Shown in pieces: positions 24,114 to 31,532 of a DNA stretch of 33,335 bases; the stretch's first letter is position 1, and every line of letters starts with the position of its first letter. The stretch spans positions 1 through 33,335 of the forward strand of contig CAZAOY010000028.1 of assembly GCA_964486925.1 (NCBI GenBank), in the 5' to 3' direction. Source of the DNA: CAZAOY01 sp964486925. GTDB lineage: Bacteria > Bacillota > Clostridia > Oscillospirales > Ruminococcaceae. A program made the position numbers and the translations under genes. The notes beneath the pieces are model-generated. The model did no database searches. It was not told where the DNA came from and was given only the letters and a program-made list of their open reading frames with translations.

Positions 24114-24293
24114 GTGTTTATTATACCATAAGTTAAAAGCCGTCTAGGCTTTTTTCCTTTGAAGGTTCAATAAACACATCAGTTACCTTGGCTGTGTTTA
24201 TTATACCAGAAGTTAAAAGTCGTCTAGACTTTTTTCCTTTGAAGGTTCAATAAACACAATCTATTTCCTTATCTGTGTTTATTATACCATAAC
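24114..24293. repeat. Tandem palindromic repeat, 80-bp period, 2.2 copies
   Basis: Units start at 24114 and 24194, with a third partial unit at 24275-24293. Each full unit has outer arms GTGTTTATTATACC and GGTTCAATAAACAC (pairing at 12 of 14 positions) around an inner hairpin AAAAGCC-GTCTA-GGCTTTT. Unit 2 has AAAAGTC with GACTTTT, a compensatory change that keeps the inner stem. On the minus strand each outer arm gives TGGTATAATAAACAC, an extended -10 promoter reading toward the nitroreductase gene. The inner stem with its T run resembles a bidirectional terminator. Confidence 0.8.
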
Positions 24294-24320
24294 AATTTTA
24301 TAAAGTAAAGGAGGATTTGT

Positions 24321-25562
24321 GTGAGATATAAAAAAACATTAAGATATCTTTTATCTGTCATTATACTTGTCATCTGCTGTCTATATTTTACCGTGACCTC
24401 GTTTGCTCTGTCGTTAAGCGAGCTTCCTCTTGGTAACCAGCAGTTTGTTGCTAAACAGTTCCTTGGAGCAAACTCTATAGGGCGCTCTAATGTAGCTGTC
24501 TTTATGGTAGATTTCCCTGATGTGGTAAACAACTATAGTTATGTTACCCCTCAAAGCATGTACGCTCATCTCTTTACTAACCCGGTAACCTCAGAAAACC
24601 CATATGGTAACCTTTCCGACTACTATACAAAATCATCAGATGGACGGTTTTACATGTCGGGGGAAGTGTTTGGTTGGTATAGTGCAACAAAGCCACGTAG
24701 CTACTACTCAACCGACGAAAGGATTGACCAGCTTGTTATTGAGATTATTAACTACTATAAAAAAAGTGGTGTAGATTTATCGTCCTTTGACGCAGATAGA
24801 AACGGCATTATAGATGGTATCTACCTAATGTTTGCAGGAGAATCGGACACTGTTTTTTATGACTATACCAGAACGGTTAAAACCCCTGTTAAGGTAGTTG
24901 ATAACCTTTACTATTCTGCATACTCTATGATAAGCTCCCCAAAGCTATCAAAGTTTATCCACGAGGCGGCGCACCAGATAGGCGGTATCGACTACTACTA
25001 CAGCCAGAATAACGATAGCTTCTATGGAATTGGCGGACTTGATATGATGGACGGAATGGTAGGCGACCACAACTCATTCACTAAGCTCTTGTTCGGTTGG
25101 GCAAACCCTACCATAATCACACCAAATAACATCCCTACAAAATTGACCATCCAAAGTACAGATATCTCTAACAGCTGTGCTGTCATCTTCCCGTCAGAGC
25201 AGATCGATTACCACTCAAGCTATTATGTAATAGAATATATTAAGCCAACAGGTCTATGGGACTTTAGAACTGCACGCTCGGTTTTTATGGACGGTGCTAT
25301 CAGAATTTTAGAGGTTAACGCACAGACAAATTTTGAACGCAACAGCTTTACACTTCCAACTAAAGATATACTAAAGGTTATAGAGTCGGACACCGACAAC
25401 AGCCTGCAACAAGGTAACACTCTACTTTCCTACGATGACCTGTTCACCGATCTCTCTGCCCCTATAACTATTAAGCTTAATAACTCTACATTTTTAACAC
25501 TTTCGCACTTTTCGGTTAAAGATAATGAAGCGTCCTTTAAAATTAAGATAAATAAGAGGTGA
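24321..25562 (+). CDS. Secreted M6-like (immune inhibitor A-type) metalloprotease
   Basis: This 413-residue protein has a signal peptide (about 1-29, with a hydrophobic core from residue 8). The zinc motif H-E-A-A-H is at residues 214-218, with catalytic Glu215, followed by GGID. A calcium-site-like D-A-D-R-N-G-I-I-D lies at 157-165, as in M6 enzymes, and GGLDMMDG followed by F-T-K-L-L-F-G-W fits the M6 downstream region. The usual phrasing HEFGH is changed to HEAAH, but all ligands are kept. The start is GTG with AAAGGAGG at good spacing. The rsmE gene follows immediately, overlapping the stop. The role outside the cell is not clear. Confidence 0.75.
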   Translation: MRYKKTLRYLLSVIILVICCLYFTVTSFALSLSELPLGNQQFVAKQFLGANSIGRSNVAVFMVDFPDVVNNYSYVTPQSMYAHLFTNPVTSENPYGNLSDYYTKSSDGRFYMSGEVFGWYSATKPRSYYSTDERIDQLVIEIINYYKKSGVDLSSFDADRNGIIDGIYLMFAGESDTVFYDYTRTVKTPVKVVDNLYYSAYSMISSPKLSKFIHEAAHQIGGIDYYYSQNNDSFYGIGGLDMMDGMVGDHNSFTKLLFGWANPTIITPNNIPTKLTIQSTDISNSCAVIFPSEQIDYHSSYYVIEYIKPTGLWDFRTARSVFMDGAIRILEVNAQTNFERNSFTLPTKDILKVIESDTDNSLQQGNTLLSYDDLFTDLSAPITIKLNNSTFLTLSHFSVKDNEASFKIKINKR

Positions 25563-26293
25563 TATATATAGCGCACTTTTTCGCACAAACCACTAATCAA
25601 AATTATATCCTGCTTTCAAAAGAGGACTCCCACCATGCAGTGGATGTACTGCGATTACAGCTAGGGGATAATATCACTGTTTCTGACGGTGTATCAACCA
25701 TCTACAACTGCTGTATCTCAAAGGTAACAGACGGTATCCTTTATGCTGATATCCTGTCAAACGATAACTTTCCCGCTGAAAATGCGATAAAGCTTACGCT
25801 ATATCAAGCTATCCCTAAAGGGGATAAGCTTGATTTTATTGTGCAAAAGGCGGTAGAGCTTGGGGTGGATACCATAGTACCATTTGATACAAAACGCTGT
25901 GTAAGCCGCCCCGACAGAAAGGGTAAGCTTAAAAAGACAGTAAGGTTAAACAAGATTGCACAAGAAGCGTGTAAGCAATCTATCCGTACCACTAAAGCTA
26001 CAGTCCACGACTTTTTATCCTTTTCAGAGGCTTTAGACCATGCAAAGGATAACGACCTTAACATTATCTTCTACGAAAAGGGAGGTATCCGAATCTGCGA
26101 AGCATTAAAGGATAAAACCTATAGGTCAATCGGTATCTTTGTAGGTAGCGAAGGCGGATTTGAAGACTTTGAGGTTTTGGCTCTATCAGAGATGGGTGCA
26201 TTAACCTGTACACTAGGCAGACTGATACTCCGCTGTGAAACCGCACCGATTACCGCAATATCAATAATCCAAAGTATCCTAGGACGGATATAA
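25559..26293 (+). CDS. rsmE: 16S rRNA (uracil1498-N3)-methyltransferase RsmE
   Basis: SPOUT-fold methyltransferase of about 240 residues. Recognisable segments are A-I-P-K-G-D-K-L-D-F-I-V-Q-K-A-V-E-L-G, the SAM-binding V-G-S-E-G-G-F and the C-terminal L-G-R-L-I-L-R-C-E-T-A-P. It methylates U1498 in 16S rRNA. The nominal GTG start (25559) overlaps the protease stop as GTGA but has no ribosome site. AAGAGGTGA lies five to eight bases before an in-frame ATA at 25568, which would give M-A-H-F-F, the usual RsmE beginning (shown here as A-H-F-F). ATA may be the real start. Confidence 0.92.
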   Translation: MIYIAHFFAQTTNQNYILLSKEDSHHAVDVLRLQLGDNITVSDGVSTIYNCCISKVTDGILYADILSNDNFPAENAIKLTLYQAIPKGDKLDFIVQKAVELGVDTIVPFDTKRCVSRPDRKGKLKKTVRLNKIAQEACKQSIRTTKATVHDFLSFSEALDHAKDNDLNIIFYEKGGIRICEALKDKTYRSIGIFVGSEGGFEDFEVLALSEMGALTCTLGRLILRCETAPITAISIIQSILGRI

Positions 26294-26306
26294 GGGTATA
26301 TACTAT

Positions 26307-26336
26307 AGGCTGTTGCACAAGGTCATGCAACAGCCT
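26307..26336. terminator. Bidirectional terminator between rsmE and the Gfo/Idh gene
   Basis: Perfect 11-bp stem AGGCTGTTGCA/TGCAACAGCCT with an 8-nt loop, between convergent genes. Confidence 0.85.
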
Positions 26337-26364
26337 TTCTTAATGATAATCTGGATAATGTGGT

Positions 26365-27474
26365 TTACACCGACACTACCCCATCTATTAAGTCCTGTGA
26401 AAGTGGTTTTGGACGCTCACATGTGGTGGTCATCTTATAGTATTCATTGTTATCCGAGCTTGTATGGAATGCGCACATCGCTTCAAGCACATGACAGGTT
26501 AGTTCACAGTTAGCTCTATTTAACTCCCCACTTCCAATATGCTGAGCAAGATCTGATAGTCCTAACGCACGACTATTTTCGCTGTATATATGGGTTAGAG
26601 GTATCTCTTTAAACTCTGGGCTATGGGCGGTCTTTAGCATTACTGGCCCGCCAAAGGTGTTAGGGTCTGGTACAATTAACGTTCCCCTAGTACCATAGAT
26701 CTCGATAAATGGCAGCGTGCTCCCCCATACATCAAAGGTGGTTATCATATTAGCTATGACACCATTCTCAAACTGGAGCGAACCCGCCACATAGGTTGGG
26801 ACTAAAACCTCAACCACCTTACCATGCTTTGGCTCACTTGTTATCGTTCTGGTATCAAAGGATTTCTTTGTCATCCCCGCAACTGTCTTGATAGGCCCGA
26901 GTAGCGATACAAGTGCAGTAAGATAGTATGGTCCCATATCAAACATAGGCCCTCCCCCATGCTGATAGTAAAACTCTGGATCGGGATGCCAACTCTCGTG
27001 ACCATGGCACATCATAAATGCAGTCGCACCTAAAGGCTCTCCTATAAATCCATCATCTATAAGCTTTCTACAGGTCTGTATCCCACCACCTAAAAATGTA
27101 TCGGGAGCGCCGCCTAGTAAAAGCCCCTTCTCACAAGCCAGTGCAACAAGCTCTTTACCCTCATCAAGGCTAAGGGATAGCGGCTTCTCTACATAGCAAT
27201 GTTTCCCCGCAAGTAGAGTCCTTTTACAGATATCGTAATGATCCTTTGGTGTGGTGATATTTAATATTAGGTCGATGTTATCATCCTCACACATCTCCTC
27301 AAAGGTCATTATCTTATCAGCTTTATATGTATCCATTGCATAGTCAACCTTATGTTTAATTAGATCAGCTATGGCATATAGGTGCAGATTTTTAAACCGA
27401 GTAGTTATATTTGTTAGGTAGATTCCGCTAATGTTACCACATCCTACTACCCCTACGTTATATATCTTTTCCAT
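26365..27474 (-). CDS. Gfo/Idh/MocA family oxidoreductase
   Basis: This 369-residue protein has N-terminal Rossmann motif VGVVGCGNISGIY, the conserved E-K-P (V-E-K-P-L-S-L) and the middle segment GGPMFDMGPYYLTAL, where Asp and Tyr are near the active site. The W-H-P-D-P-E-F-Y segment before it is common in enzymes acting on sugars or glycosides. It lies 20 bp after a ThuA-like gene, with an AraC-type regulator divergent. ThuA-like proteins with Gfo/Idh enzymes are known in disaccharide and keto-glycoside metabolism, so a 3-keto-sugar pathway is a reasonable guess. AAAGGGAAA precedes the ATG. Confidence 0.9.
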   Translation of the reverse strand: MEKIYNVGVVGCGNISGIYLTNITTRFKNLHLYAIADLIKHKVDYAMDTYKADKIMTFEEMCEDDNIDLILNITTPKDHYDICKRTLLAGKHCYVEKPLSLSLDEGKELVALACEKGLLLGGAPDTFLGGGIQTCRKLIDDGFIGEPLGATAFMMCHGHESWHPDPEFYYQHGGGPMFDMGPYYLTALVSLLGPIKTVAGMTKKSFDTRTITSEPKHGKVVEVLVPTYVAGSLQFENGVIANMITTFDVWGSTLPFIEIYGTRGTLIVPDPNTFGGPVMLKTAHSPEFKEIPLTHIYSENSRALGLSDLAQHIGSGELNRANCELTCHVLEAMCAFHTSSDNNEYYKMTTTCERPKPLSQDLIDGVVSV

Positions 27475-27494
27475 AAAATTTCCCTTTCAGTATA

Positions 27495-28220
27495 CTAATA
27501 CATCTTAGCGTCGTTCTCAAAACGTTTTGTGGTTAGGTTGTTATTGATTGCAAATAAACGACCTTCCCCTGCCCATAACATACCGCGTTTCATCATCTCC
27601 TGCGCATTTGGAGAATTGTCAAATACATCGTCATGATGACCAAGAGAGGTATAAAAAACCCTACCATTACCCCAAAATTTTGTCCACGCAACAGGCATAT
27701 CCACCACCTTGTTAGAGATGTGATAGTAGGTAACAAGCGGAAAGCGTGTGGTTGCCAAAACCTCAATCGCAGGATCAACATGCAGATAATAATGCTCGCT
27801 ATTTACCACAAAATCCTCAAGCCCTTGGGTAATTGGGCTAGAGCCGTGATTAATATTAACGGTATACTCAACACCATCTCCACCCGGGTGGCTCACCCAC
27901 TGTCCCCCTGTGATAAACTGCCATTCGGTGTCTAATCTAAAGCTGTCGCACATCCCACCATGACAGCCTGCAAGCCCTACCCCTGACGCAATAGCTTTTG
28001 AGATGTTTTCGGTGTATTCTCGTTTAATCTCTCCCATAGTCCAACAAGCTACCATTAGATCAAGTCCCATAAGCTTGTCAAGGTCTGCTAGGCAGTCTAA
28101 GCTGTCGCTTATCTCTACCTCATATCCCGAATCCTCAAGTAACCTTCCAAATCTTTTTGAGGTTAACTGCGGCTCGTGTCCGTCCCAACCTCCCCAGAAA
28201 ATTAGCGCTTTCCTTTTCAT
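27495..28220 (-). CDS. ThuA-like protein (class I glutamine amidotransferase-like fold)
   Basis: This 241-residue protein has the ThuA features W-G-G-W-D-G-H-E at the start, G-L-A-G-C-H-G-G-M-C (the position of the nucleophile elbow in related folds), G-G-Q-W-V-S-H-P and V-F-Y-T-S-L-G-H-H. ThuA from Sinorhizobium acts in trehalose use, and relatives act with Gfo/Idh enzymes on oxidised sugars. The nominal start is TTG at 28224, but AAAGGA is at the right distance for the ATG at 28218-28220. It is first in the operon, and its promoter region is shared with the AraC gene. Confidence 0.85.
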   Translation of the reverse strand: MKRKALIFWGGWDGHEPQLTSKRFGRLLEDSGYEVEISDSLDCLADLDKLMGLDLMVACWTMGEIKREYTENISKAIASGVGLAGCHGGMCDSFRLDTEWQFITGGQWVSHPGGDGVEYTVNINHGSSPITQGLEDFVVNSEHYYLHVDPAIEVLATTRFPLVTYYHISNKVVDMPVAWTKFWGNGRVFYTSLGHHDDVFDNSPNAQEMMKRGMLWAGEGRLFAINNNLTTKRFENDAKMY

Positions 28221-28252
28221 ATACAATTTCCTTTCACATTTAGTAATACTAC

Positions 28253-28281
28253 TTGACTTTATTTTAAATCAGTAGTACAAT
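28253..28281 (+). promoter_or_regulatory. Promoter of the AraC gene with an overlapping dyad
   Basis: TTGACT (28253-28258), 17-bp spacer, TACAAT (28276-28281). The arms TACTAC (28247-28252) and GTAGTA (28272-28277) form a dyad across the promoter, so a regulator, perhaps the AraC protein itself, could bind here. Confidence 0.65.
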
Positions 28282-28348
28282 TAATGTAGGACAATTTAGA
28301 TATAATTATAGCAGATAGTTGCAATAGAGATAGGCAAGGTGAGATACA

Positions 28349-29140
28349 ATGTATTATGAAATTGACCGAGAAAAGCAAACAAAGGACGCTAATAGCTTTA
28401 CTTCAAACTGCCAAGACTTCCCTACCCATTTCCACAACTGCTTTGAGATACTATATGTTCAGCAAGGCAGTATGACGGTTGTTATGCCAAAGACTAGCTA
28501 TTCACTAGATAAAGGGGATATGATACTAATTCCACCAAATACCCCCCACTCCTTTAGTGATTGTAAGGATAACTGCTCACAGCTAATATTTATCTCGACT
28601 ATGTTTATTGAGGAGATAGGAACTATCTTTAGCAATAAGACCCTCGATAACCTTAAAATTACCCTATCGGCTAACGAGGTGGAACAGATAGTGTTACCTT
28701 TTCTAAACTCTATAAGTAAGGACTGCAAGCTTGCAAAGAAAGGGTACGGGTACCTTTTGTTTAATCTGTTTTTTGCCGCTAACCCTGTTTTAAGCTCAAA
28801 TGATGAGGTTTCGGCTGATATTGCCTACAAGATATTAAGGGTAGTGCAAAAAAAATATGATAAGGACATCTCCTTATCATATATTGCAAAAGAATTATCG
28901 GTCTGCACTACCTACGTGTCACGGGTATTTAACAACACTATGGGTTGCAGCTTTAAATCATATATCACCGCTCTACGGATGGAAAAGGCAAAGAATCTCC
29001 TTACCACACAGGATGACAGCATAATAGATATTGCAATAGAATGCGGTTATGATAGTCAGCGTACCTTTAATCGTGCCTTCAAAGCCTACCAAAACCAGAC
29101 TCCGGGCGAATACCGTCGTTCATGGCTCTCATCGCTTTAA
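28349..29140 (+). CDS. AraC family transcriptional regulator with cupin domain
   Basis: This 263-residue protein has an N-terminal cupin sensor domain (about 20-85; FPTHFHNCFEILYV and G-D-M-I-L-I-P-P). The C-terminal two-helix-turn-helix DNA-binding domain (about 165-260) includes LSVCTTYVSRVFN and the signature CGYDSQRTFNRAFK-x-Y-x3-T-P-G-E-Y-R. It likely senses a sugar or derivative and controls the divergent ThuA-like/Gfo-Idh operon. The gene converges on the exchanger gene with only 3 bp between them. Confidence 0.93.
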   Translation: MYYEIDREKQTKDANSFTSNCQDFPTHFHNCFEILYVQQGSMTVVMPKTSYSLDKGDMILIPPNTPHSFSDCKDNCSQLIFISTMFIEEIGTIFSNKTLDNLKITLSANEVEQIVLPFLNSISKDCKLAKKGYGYLLFNLFFAANPVLSSNDEVSADIAYKILRVVQKKYDKDISLSYIAKELSVCTTYVSRVFNNTMGCSFKSYITALRMEKAKNLLTTQDDSIIDIAIECGYDSQRTFNRAFKAYQNQTPGEYRRSWLSSL

Positions 29141-29143
29141 CCG

Positions 29144-30121
29144 CTATGCCATAGATAATACTAAAAATCCAAGGTAACAAGCAACTACAAGACCGCCGCC
29201 AATCATATAAAACGCTCTGCTCTTTACGTCCTTGTACTTTGCAGAGAGTACTACAAAGACAAATATAGATGCAATAAATCCAAATATCGTCATTAGCATA
29301 GTCTGCCTATCGGTGCTTAGCGCGTAGATCGATCCCTTAAAGTACATTAAATCCCCGATTAACAGGATTAGGTAGTTAAACATGTTACTTCCGACAATGT
29401 TACCTATCATAGCATTGTGGTTACCCATACGAACCAAGGCTATGCTAGAAGAAAGCTCTGGCAGTGAGGTTGCAACCCCTAGGAATAGTGCCCCTGCAAG
29501 GGAAGCCCCAAGGTTTAACCTCTCGGCAATTAAATCGGTCACATAGGTTATCAGCACGCTTGAGATAACTAGCAGTACCGCCATTAGTATAAACCTTACA
29601 ACCACCTGTTTTACGGTAAGCGCGCTAGTATCCTCAGAATCATTCTCGCTGTCGTCAGACGCCATAAACTTAAGGGATATAAGGTAGATAATTAAAATTA
29701 ATACTGAAGCGGCACTAACCCCAAATAAGGCATAGTCTTTTTTAAAGAATATCGTTACAATAAGAATTAGATATACCGCCATGGTACACACAAGTGATAC
29801 CCTATGGGATTTAGAAACCTTTCCGTTTATAAAGCTTTTGACAAAGAGTAGTACTAACACCCCAAAGATGGAGAGGTTAAAGATGTTGCTCCCTAACACG
29901 TTACCCGTAATAAGCCCAGGATTATCAACAACCACAATTGCAGAGATACTGGTTATAAGCTCCGGAAGTGATGTAACCGCCGCAAGGATAACCCCGCCGA
30001 TAAACGCTCCCGACATATTAGTTTTCTTGTCAAGAAGATCCACATAGTTTGCACACTTTATTGAGATAAGCACTACACACACTGCTAGTATAACATAGAT
30101 AAGATATATCATCTTCCACAC
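29144..30121 (-). CDS. Calcium/sodium antiporter (CaCA family)
   Basis: This 325-residue integral membrane protein has the two inverted alpha repeats that bind cation: G-A-F-I-G-G-V-I-L-A-A-V-T-S-L-P-E-L and G-A-S-L-A-G-A-L-F-L-G-V-A-T-S-L-P-E-L, each followed by G-N-(V/I)-(L/V)-G-S-N. An acidic cytoplasmic loop (about 155-170, rich in Asp and Glu) joins the two halves. Such proteins exchange Ca2+ for Na+ or H+. The start is GTG, with TAGGAA upstream. An in-frame ATG three codons later is possible. Confidence 0.92.
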   Translation of the reverse strand: MWKMIYLIYVILAVCVVLISIKCANYVDLLDKKTNMSGAFIGGVILAAVTSLPELITSISAIVVVDNPGLITGNVLGSNIFNLSIFGVLVLLFVKSFINGKVSKSHRVSLVCTMAVYLILIVTIFFKKDYALFGVSAASVLILIIYLISLKFMASDDSENDSEDTSALTVKQVVVRFILMAVLLVISSVLITYVTDLIAERLNLGASLAGALFLGVATSLPELSSSIALVRMGNHNAMIGNIVGSNMFNYLILLIGDLMYFKGSIYALSTDRQTMLMTIFGFIASIFVFVVLSAKYKDVKSRAFYMIGGGLVVACYLGFLVLSMA

Positions 30122-30238
30122 TCTTTTCCTACAGTTTTTTTACAAAACCCGACAGCTAAATAACAACACCTTCGACAGATAACAACCACATCAGATAAAA
30201 GGCAACAGCTTTAGCATAATTTTCCGTTATAGGTTAAA

Positions 30239-30267
30239 TAAAAAACACTCCAACAAGTGAAGTGTTT
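30239..30267 (-). terminator. Terminator of the tRNA-Met/tRNA-Glu transcript
   Basis: On the minus strand AAACACT (30261-30267) pairs with AGTGTTT (30243-30249) around an 11-nt loop and is followed by TTTTTT. It lies 33 nt past the tRNA-Glu CCA. Confidence 0.8.
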
Positions 30268-30299
30268 ACTCGCTCAAAAGCTATTGCCTTCAAGCTAAA

Positions 30300-30374
30300 T
30301 GGTGACCCGTACGAGAATCGAACTCGTGTTACAGCCGTGAAAGGGCCGTGTCTTAACCTCTTGACCAACGGGCC
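30300..30374 (-). tRNA. tRNA-Glu (TTC)
   Basis: 75-nt tRNA with encoded CCA (30300-30302), acceptor GGCCCGT/ACGGGTC with one G-U pair, anticodon TTC at 30339-30341 in a C-T-T-T-C-A-C loop and T-arm GAGTTCGATTCTC. Confidence 0.95.
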
Positions 30375-30406
30375 ACGTTGGCACTATTCATAATGCATGG
30401 TAATGC

Positions 30407-30483
30407 TGGTAGCGGTAGTCGGATTTGAACCAACGACACCGCGGGTATGAACCGCGTGCTCTAGCCAACTGAGCTATACCGCC
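30407..30483 (-). tRNA. tRNA-Met (CAT), elongator type
   Basis: 77-nt tRNA with encoded CCA (30407-30409), acceptor GGCGGTA/TACCGCT, D-arm AGCTCAGTTGGCTAGAGC and anticodon CAT at 30447-30449. The anticodon stem is CGCGG/CCGCG and lacks the three G-C pairs of the initiator, so elongator Met is likely. An Ile (lysidine) tRNA is the less likely alternative. Confidence 0.9.
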
Positions 30484-30680
30484 AAATTTCTAAAGTTTAC
30501 AAGAAGATAGTTGACTGATTAACTCACGCCTATTAACACTTCTTCGCCGTTCCTCTATCATACCATTACCTGTCCAGTTGCATTGTAAGATCGAGAACCC
30601 TACCTCTCAAACCCTCTAAGCTAGTCCATCGCCCTCTTAACTCTACCGACTTTGCTGTTTTTTTGTCTTACCGAACCCGA
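30484..30680 (-). other. Long transcribed leader between a strong promoter and tRNA-Met
   Basis: About 197 nt separate the promoter at 30688-30716 from tRNA-Met, against 43 to 48 nt for the other tRNA promoters here. The transcript is purine-rich and has five AGAGG-like motifs. It contains a local hairpin TTGAGA/TCTCGA and other short complementary pieces. I do not recognise 6S RNA, SRP RNA, a T-box or another known class, and no convincing small ORF is seen. It may be a small RNA processed from the pre-tRNA or only an unusual leader. Confidence 0.35.
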
Positions 30681-30687
30681 CTTAATT

Positions 30688-30716
30688 ATTATACCCTATT
30701 TTTACATAAATGTCAA
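30688..30716 (-). promoter_or_regulatory. Consensus promoter for tRNA-Met/tRNA-Glu
   Basis: On the minus strand TTGACA (30711-30716), 17-bp spacer, TATAAT (30688-30693). No other strong promoter is seen between it and the tRNA genes. Confidence 0.85.
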
Positions 30717-30794
30717 TGGTTTTTTAAAAATTCATTAACATTTACATAAAAATAGTCGTTCTTCATTGATTTTTGTTGTTTTAGTAAAATAATC

Positions 30795-31532
30795 CTATAC
30801 TTTCCACTCCAACAGCTTACCTAAAAAGGTTTTTAGGATATCGGTCTGCGGATCTGCAAACAGCTTATCGCTCATCCCATATTCAAGCAGATTGCCCCCA
30901 TAGAGAAATGCAACCTTCTCACATGCATGCCTTGCAAACCCCATCTCGTGGGTTACTATAATAAAATCCATCCCCTCTTGCTCAAGCTCGTTTATTATAT
31001 CCAGAACTTCCGTTGTGTACTCGGGGTCTAATGCGCTCGTAGGCTCGTCCAATAACAGTACCTTTGGCTTTGCCGCTATTGCTCTAGCGATTGCCACACG
31101 CTGTTGCTGACCGCCCGAGAGCTCGCCAGGCCTCTTATGGTAGTCGTGATGAAGCCCAAATCTCTCTAAAAGCTCCATACCACGCTGCTTGGCTACCGCT
31201 TTGTCATAGCCATGTACAGTAATTAGCGGCACTGTTATATTTTGCAGTGCTGTCATATGACGAAACAACCCACCCTGTTGAAATACAAATCCAATACCCT
31301 TTCGGTAAGCTGTCAAAAAGGATTCGTTATACACTATCTCCTGATTGTCAATCCATATCCTCCCGCTTGATGGGTTTATAAGTCCACCTAATATCCTTAG
31401 AAGGGTGGACTTACCGTCCCCTGAAGGGCCTATTATGGCTAGGGTGTGGATATCATCCTCTAGGTCGATGGATCGCAGTACCTGCTTTTTATCGTCAAAG
31501 CTTTTGGTTATTCCTTGGATATTAATTTTCAT
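30795..31532 (-). CDS. glnQ: Polar amino acid ABC transporter ATP-binding protein (GlnQ-like)
   Basis: This ATPase of the polar amino acid uptake family has Walker A GPSGDGKST, signature LSGGQQQR, Walker B VLLLDEP and switch His in VTHEM. D replaces the usual Cys/Ser in the Walker A centre, which is tolerated in the family. The frame runs to 31565, but GGAGG stands at ideal distance from the ATG at 31530-31532 (M-K-I-N-I), giving 245 residues. It overlaps the permease end by 11 bp. Substrate (Gln, Cys, Arg or similar) is not fixed by sequence. Confidence 0.9.
   Translation of the reverse strand: MKINIQGITKSFDDKKQVLRSIDLEDDIHTLAIIGPSGDGKSTLLRILGGLINPSSGRIWIDNQEIVYNESFLTAYRKGIGFVFQQGGLFRHMTALQNITVPLITVHGYDKAVAKQRGMELLERFGLHHDYHKRPGELSGGQQQRVAIARAIAAKPKVLLLDEPTSALDPEYTTEVLDIINELEQEGMDFIIVTHEMGFARHACEKVAFLYGGNLLEYGMSDKLFADPQTDILKTFLGKLLEWKV

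Noticed and set aside
24114..24293. Possible CRISPR array because of repeats with regular spacing
   Set aside because: Only 2.2 copies of an 80-bp unit, with conserved sequence across almost the entire unit and internal palindromes. There are no variable spacers and no cas genes nearby.
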